This document shows, in pieces, positions 59,601 to 64,000 of a DNA stretch of 64,000 nt (position 1 is its first letter; every line of letters begins with the position of its first letter). The position numbers and the translations under genes are program-made. The notes under the pieces were generated by a model. The model saw nothing but the letters and a program-made list of their open reading frames with translations, was not told where the DNA came from and did no database searches. Source of the stretch: Macrostomum hystrix (taxonomy: Eukaryota > Platyhelminthes > Macrostomidae); assembly GCA_950097015.1 (NCBI GenBank), contig CATNEN010000033.1, positions 1,054,001-1,118,000 on the forward strand, given 5' to 3'.

Positions 59601-62600
59601 ACATCTTTGCTAAGGGTTTAAAGTTCAATTGGGTTCAAAATAAAATATAATTGTAGGAGGGCTGCGGGCAATGGCACATCATTTGGTGACTCTAGATCCG
59701 CAGCCGTCGAGGAGGCAATTCTGCCCATTTCGCTGACTCCTGAGGACACACGCACACAGATACTTTACGCAGGCATACGCTCACACAGGTTGTACATCTG
59801 CCCTGACTCTCCCACTGACCCCCTAGCTTGTTAATCTCACGTGTCTGCATGAACTCAGTATTCGATGACTACTTGGCCGAGCTTCTGAACCTTCAACGAG
59901 TGGCACTGTGGAGTGGCTCTGTTCAAGCGCGGCAGAAAACATTGTATCTGGGGGATATCCCTTGGTTCTTCAGTAAGCATAATACACTTAAATCCGAAAT
60001 TTCAGACGCTTCGTTTTGGGCATCCTCAAAGAGACAACTAATGAAGGCAGGAAGTTTTACTTCAACGATAGCACCGCCTCGTTGGTGCCGAATGTCACAT
60101 TCAATGAAGGCGATGCCAATGTCACCAGTCGACACTGTGTTTATTATAACTACTCAGCACTCACCTTTGTAGCTGTTGACTGCAGCCTAAGCTTTTACGG
60201 CTGTGTGGTTTGCTATAACTCGACTAGCAATACAATTGCTTCTGCGCATGTTAGCACGATGAGTTTCAATGAAGCCCAAAGGCATTGCCAAAGTACCGCG
60301 GGTCACAAGCTTATTGACTCGAGTTTCTTCCGAGCAATGGCTTGCCCAGATGCTGCCGTGGCCTGGGTGAACGCCTACGAATATCAGCCCTGGCGCTGGG
60401 CTGACGGCACCTTCTTGTACAATTCGTCCACGACGACCGATCCAGTAGCCAATCAGCTGGCTGACACGCTAATCAGACAGCCTGCTGTGTTGTACAACAA
60501 GAGCCAATGCTTCTACCTGACGTTGGCCTCCGATGCGGCGATGAATCTGGAAGTTTCGGACTGTACTCCCAAAGCGGACATTGTGTGCCAGTACAGTGAG
60601 TACTACTACAGTATGCTGCAAAAAATATGCACATTTTAACTCTCAGCCTCAATAATTGTTGTCGACTATCTTTAATGTTTCCTGTCTACCACATTCCATT
60701 CTTGCTGTCTACTTCCAAATAGATGCGTCTACCTCTTAACCTTCCTTGTCTACCTTATACATAACCCGCTGCAGATAGGACGGTCTGTGGCCAACCTCCA
60801 GCCTTCAGCCTGGGCTACATGAGCGGCATGGTGACGCTGAACTCCAGCGACCTCAGCTACAATGTCGACCTGCTGAATGCCAGCTGCACAATCAACGCTA
60901 ATCAGGCTTTCTCACCGAATTCGGCCGGCTTCTACGACTGCAACAGATTGAACGCCAGCTTCCTGGGCAACGATACCACATTGATGGAAAGCCGCTGCAT
61001 TCTGGGGACCAACGGTCTGGCCTGGTCGACAATCTCCAACGCAGAGCTGTGCCGCAGCCATCAGTGCAACGCCAGCCAGGTTGTGGACTTTAACTACTCC
61101 AACAATCTGGCTTACTTGAACGTGTCTCTGGGCTCGCAGCTCGTGAGCTCTGCGGCACCGCTCGTTGTCAATTCCAGCCGCTTGCTGCTTAGCTGCAAGC
61201 CAGGCGCCCTGCTAACCAAAAGCGACGATTCCCTGGAGCCTGGAAGCGCCATCGGAAACGAGTTCACCTGCCAGGAGTCCGAATGGATTTACTCCATAGC
61301 CACCTTTGTGAACGCCACTCTAGTCCAGGTGTGCGACAAAAAATCTGACGGGCGAACCAAGTTGCTGCAGTGCGAACCGATCAGGTGCAATACCTCCGAC
61401 TTCAAAAGCTTATCGATTGTTGGAAAGCCCATCGTGAGGACGTACCTGAACCAGGACGAAAGCATCGATATAACATGCATGAAGGCAGTGGCCACCAATC
61501 GCACCAACGTCAATCCGACCCTAAACATCCGATGCAAACTCTGGGCTGACTACAGCTACCAGTATGAGATTTATAACACATTCAATATATCCACCTTGGT
61601 GTCCGTGAGCAACGCGAGCCTGCTGTCCGAGAAGATGAGCGCCGTCTGCAGTGCCACCGAGTTCGTCCTGTGTCCAAGAAACGAGACCTGGCTGAACACC
61701 TCAGGATTGGAAATTGTGGCTTATGAGCCTTCCCAATGGGCCAGTAGCATTGATTCCTTCTTATACATGGCGCCCAATGACAGTCTCAAAGTGCGCTGCC
61801 AGCTGCCGAGTACGTCGGGCTACTTCCAGACCAGTCTGCAACAGACTAGCCGGCTTCGCTGCCCAATGTCCGCGTTGAAAGATCAGCTCGTCTGGGACGG
61901 GCCGGCTTTGGACTGCAGCCGCACCGCTTGTCAATCCGTCAATAACGAACTGCCGCAATTCTCGATCGCCACGAGAATCAAGGTGAACTTGTCCGATGAG
62001 TGGCTGCCTTTCTTCAACGCAAGTTTCTACGCGCCCGGAAGCCAAGTGCTGGTGAACTGCACTTTTATCGAGCAGGTGTCAGAGATTTTGAATTGCAATG
62101 ACACTGGTGCATGGGTGCCGTTTCATTGTAGCTCAAACGGAGGCGGCAACTTCAGCTTATGCTTCGGACAGCACATTAATTGCACGACGGTCGTGCCGTA
62201 CACGCCTTGCCCACGAAATGGGTCCTGGTTGAACGATTCGAGTCTAGAAATCCTGGAGACGATCGACTCGCAGTGGTCCGGCGGCTTCGACAGTCAGTAC
62301 TACCTGGCGCCGAACGCCAGCCTTCGAGTCCGCTGCCGGCTGCCAAGAACAGGCGGCCACTTCACGGCTGGCTTAAACCTTACTGGCAAGCTTCGGTGTC
62401 CCCTGAGCATCGCGGGCAATAATCAGCTGGTTTGGGATGAGCCGGGGCTACAATGTGCCTTTAGTGTCTGCCAGACAGTTTTCGACGAGTTGCCGCCTCT
62501 ATCCATTGCCACTGGAATTAAGGTGAACCAATCTGAGCAATGGCTGCCTTTCTTCAATTCAAGCACCTACCCACCTGGAAGCCAGGTGTTAGTCAACTGT

Positions 62601-63872
62601 ACCACATACGAGCAGGTATCTGAGATCATATACTGCAATGATACCGGCACTTGGGTACCGGTGCAGTGCAGCAGGGATGATAGTGGAAACAAGACCTTCT
62701 GCATTGGGCAGCACATCAACTGTCTAGTCACAACAACTGCACCGATAGAGTACGCGCCGTGCCCAAGGAATGAGTCCTGGCTTAATGAAACGGGCTTAGA
62801 AATCCTGGAGGTGATCGAGTCGCAGTGGTCGGGAGGCTTCGACAATGCCCAGTTTTTAGCGCCGAACGCCAGTCTGAGAGTTCGCTGCCGCTGGCCCAGG
62901 ACCGCTGGCCGCTACCCAGCCAGCCTCGAGCTGACCGGGACACTCCGCTGTCCTATGAGAACTGCTAGGAGCGAACTCGCCTGGGACGAACCTGCACTGA
63001 ACTGCGCTTACAGAGTGTGCCCGCCCGTGTTCGACATGTTTCCGCCGCTGTCCGTTGCTACTGGAATTCGGGTGAACCAGTCTGACGTGTGGCTGCCGTA
63101 CTACAATGCCAGCTTCTATCCTAGTGGAAGCCAGGTGCTAATCAACTGCACCACCTACGAACTGATCTCCGAGATCCTGTACTGCAATGACTCAGGTTCG
63201 TGGGTCCCTGTCCAGTATAACACGGACAGCACGGGCAGCATCAGCATCTGCATCGGGGAGCACATCAGCTGCTTCGAGACGACTCAACCGCCTACCACCA
63301 CGCCTGCCCCTCCCGAGACTGTTCTCAGTACACTAATCACCGAGGTGCAAATTACCACAAATGGAGTGATCAGCACCGATAAAACCACGGTTACCGAGAC
63401 TCAGAACACTGTCACTGTAGAGATGGTCAGCACCACGGGGAGCTATCAGACGTCTCGGTTCCTGATGACGACGACAACCGTGTCAATATCGACGGTCTCC
63501 ACCACAGAAGGTGTCACGCAGTCAGCCGAATCGACCCTGCCTTCACTTTCAAACAGCTCAGAAATTAACCTCGGTTCCGTGTCATTGGAGAATACGCCAT
63601 CGCCTGCGCCATTGTTAAACACTTCAGGGCCCAGCATCGATGTGGCATCCTCAGCAAGCTTGCCATCGCCTGCGCCATTGTCTAACACTTCAGAGCCCAG
63701 CATCGATGTGGCATCCTCAGCAAGCTTGCCATCGCCTGCGCCATTGTCAAACACTTCAGGGCCCAGCATCGATGAGGCATCCTCAGCAAGCTTGCCGCCA
63801 TTGATAAACGTGTCTGTGCCAGGATTGGGTGAGCTAATCAGAACAAGTTTCAAAACAATTACTTTTATCTAA
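56656..63872 (+). CDS. Large secreted or surface protein with CTLD-like, sushi-like and mucin-like regions (3' end probably outside window)
   Basis: Exons 56656-56891, 57527-57780, 57875-58019, 58336-58603, 58705-58906, 60006-60595 and 60775-63828 or beyond. A signal peptide (MWQLLLSLVALLLLHNADIA) is followed by about four C-type-lectin-like domains, recognised by Cys spacing and ends such as AVCQI, EQVCQQT and ADIVCQY; the clearest has WVNAYEYQPWRWADGTF. No EPN/QPD calcium-sugar motif is seen, so sugar binding is doubtful. From CGQPPAFSLGY come sushi-like units, then three about 190-aa repeats, each with CPRN-x-[ST]WLN and CND(T/S)G(A/T/S)WVP. A Thr/Ser/Pro-rich stalk with a 22-aa repeat ends the window part. 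Many N-x-S/T sites. The phase at 58019|58336 disagrees by one base beside a TTTT run. TTGG|GTGAGC at 63828 suggests further exons; unspliced, a stop ends at 63872. Confidence 0.82.
56892..57526. other. Intron 1 of the CTLD gene
   Basis: AG|GTAAGA to TTTCAG|AGG joins exons 1 and 2 in phase 2 (CCG AGC AG|A GGC). A 129-codon open frame inside (57191-57580) runs through the acceptor and is not needed for the gene. Confidence 0.65.
58040..58162. repeat. Short tandem repeat (47-48 bp, about 2.5 copies) in a CTLD-gene intron
   Basis: The unit contains GACAAGGCCACCAGGGTGAC and GGGTTGATGAGTTCCGATT. It begins about 20 bp after the donor at 58020. Confidence 0.88.
59657..59822 (-). mobile_element. tRNA-derived SINE, family B, tail copy in a CTLD-gene intron
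   Basis: GGGCTGCGGGCAATGGCACA, GGAGGCAATTCTGCCCATTT and CACACAGATACTTTACGCAG match the tail of the copy at 16283-16618. The head is missing. It lies in the 1.1-kb intron between exons 5 and 6. Confidence 0.75.
63597..63795 (+). repeat. Coding minisatellite, 66 bp (22 aa), three copies
   Basis: Copies start at 63597, 63663 and 63729. Each encodes a Ser/Pro/Ala-rich segment PSPAPLxNTSxPSIDVASSA with a conserved N-x-S site. The period is a multiple of three, so the stalk can change length without frameshift. Confidence 0.92.
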
Positions 63873-64000
63873 ATAACGCCTCGTTACCAGAAATTTTCCG
63901 GAGATTTTCAGTCGCTGCTCACATGAAGGCACCTCCATTGGGAATATAGTTTTCGTAAGTAATTAACTTGATATTTTATTTTACTATTTTTTCGATCGTA

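Overview
The window is eukaryotic and animal. Its genes have GT-AG introns with short consensus sites, AATAAA poly(A) signals, signal-peptide exons, and animal families: a HERC-type HECT ligase, a BIR/RING IAP, a prominin, pseudouridine-5'-phosphatase, and multi-CTLD/sushi-like proteins. Several exon joins could be verified by phase arithmetic from the sequence. GC-rich exons set in satellite-stuffed introns, a TTAGGG-type repeat and a mesothelin-like secreted gene would suit a free-living flatworm such as a macrostomid. That assignment is an inference; only 'invertebrate metazoan' is firm.

Layout. The 3' half of a HERC-like ubiquitin ligase (+) occupies 1-2764. At 3321-5647 a DNA element with 114-bp terminal inverted repeats abuts a decayed Crypton-type tyrosine recombinase (-). 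A three-exon hydantoinase/oxoprolinase-DUF917 fusion gene (-) spans 6379-9746. A single-exon IAP (+) lies at 10656-12323. A 16-exon secreted mesothelin-like gene (-) of about 1426 codons runs from 25360 to 14661. A divergent small receptor-like gene with a FN3-like ectodomain (+) is at 27790-29878 and converges on a five-TM prominin (-) at 34176-30551. A seven-exon, 525-aa secreted Cys-rich gene (-) of unknown family runs from 49698 to 36701. A five-exon pseudouridine-5'-phosphatase (-) runs from 53275 to 51078. The 5' part of a large CTLD/sushi-like/mucin-like surface protein (+) runs from 56656 to about the right edge.

The non-coding sequence is dominated by more than 20 unrelated tandem arrays (units 4 to 76 bp), nearly every one confined to a single intron or intergenic gap. 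The longest, about 2 kb, has a higher-order period of about 225 bp. Two tRNA-derived SINE families are present in several copies each, and one copy has (TTAGGG)-type repeats in its body.

The genes do not form an operon or pathway. Many encode secreted or membrane proteins, which is typical of an animal gene neighbourhood. Four otherwise intact exons each contain one apparent single-base frame break. Exact length arithmetic makes these look more like assembly indels than decay, unlike the Crypton, which also has two in-frame stops and a lost catalytic arginine.
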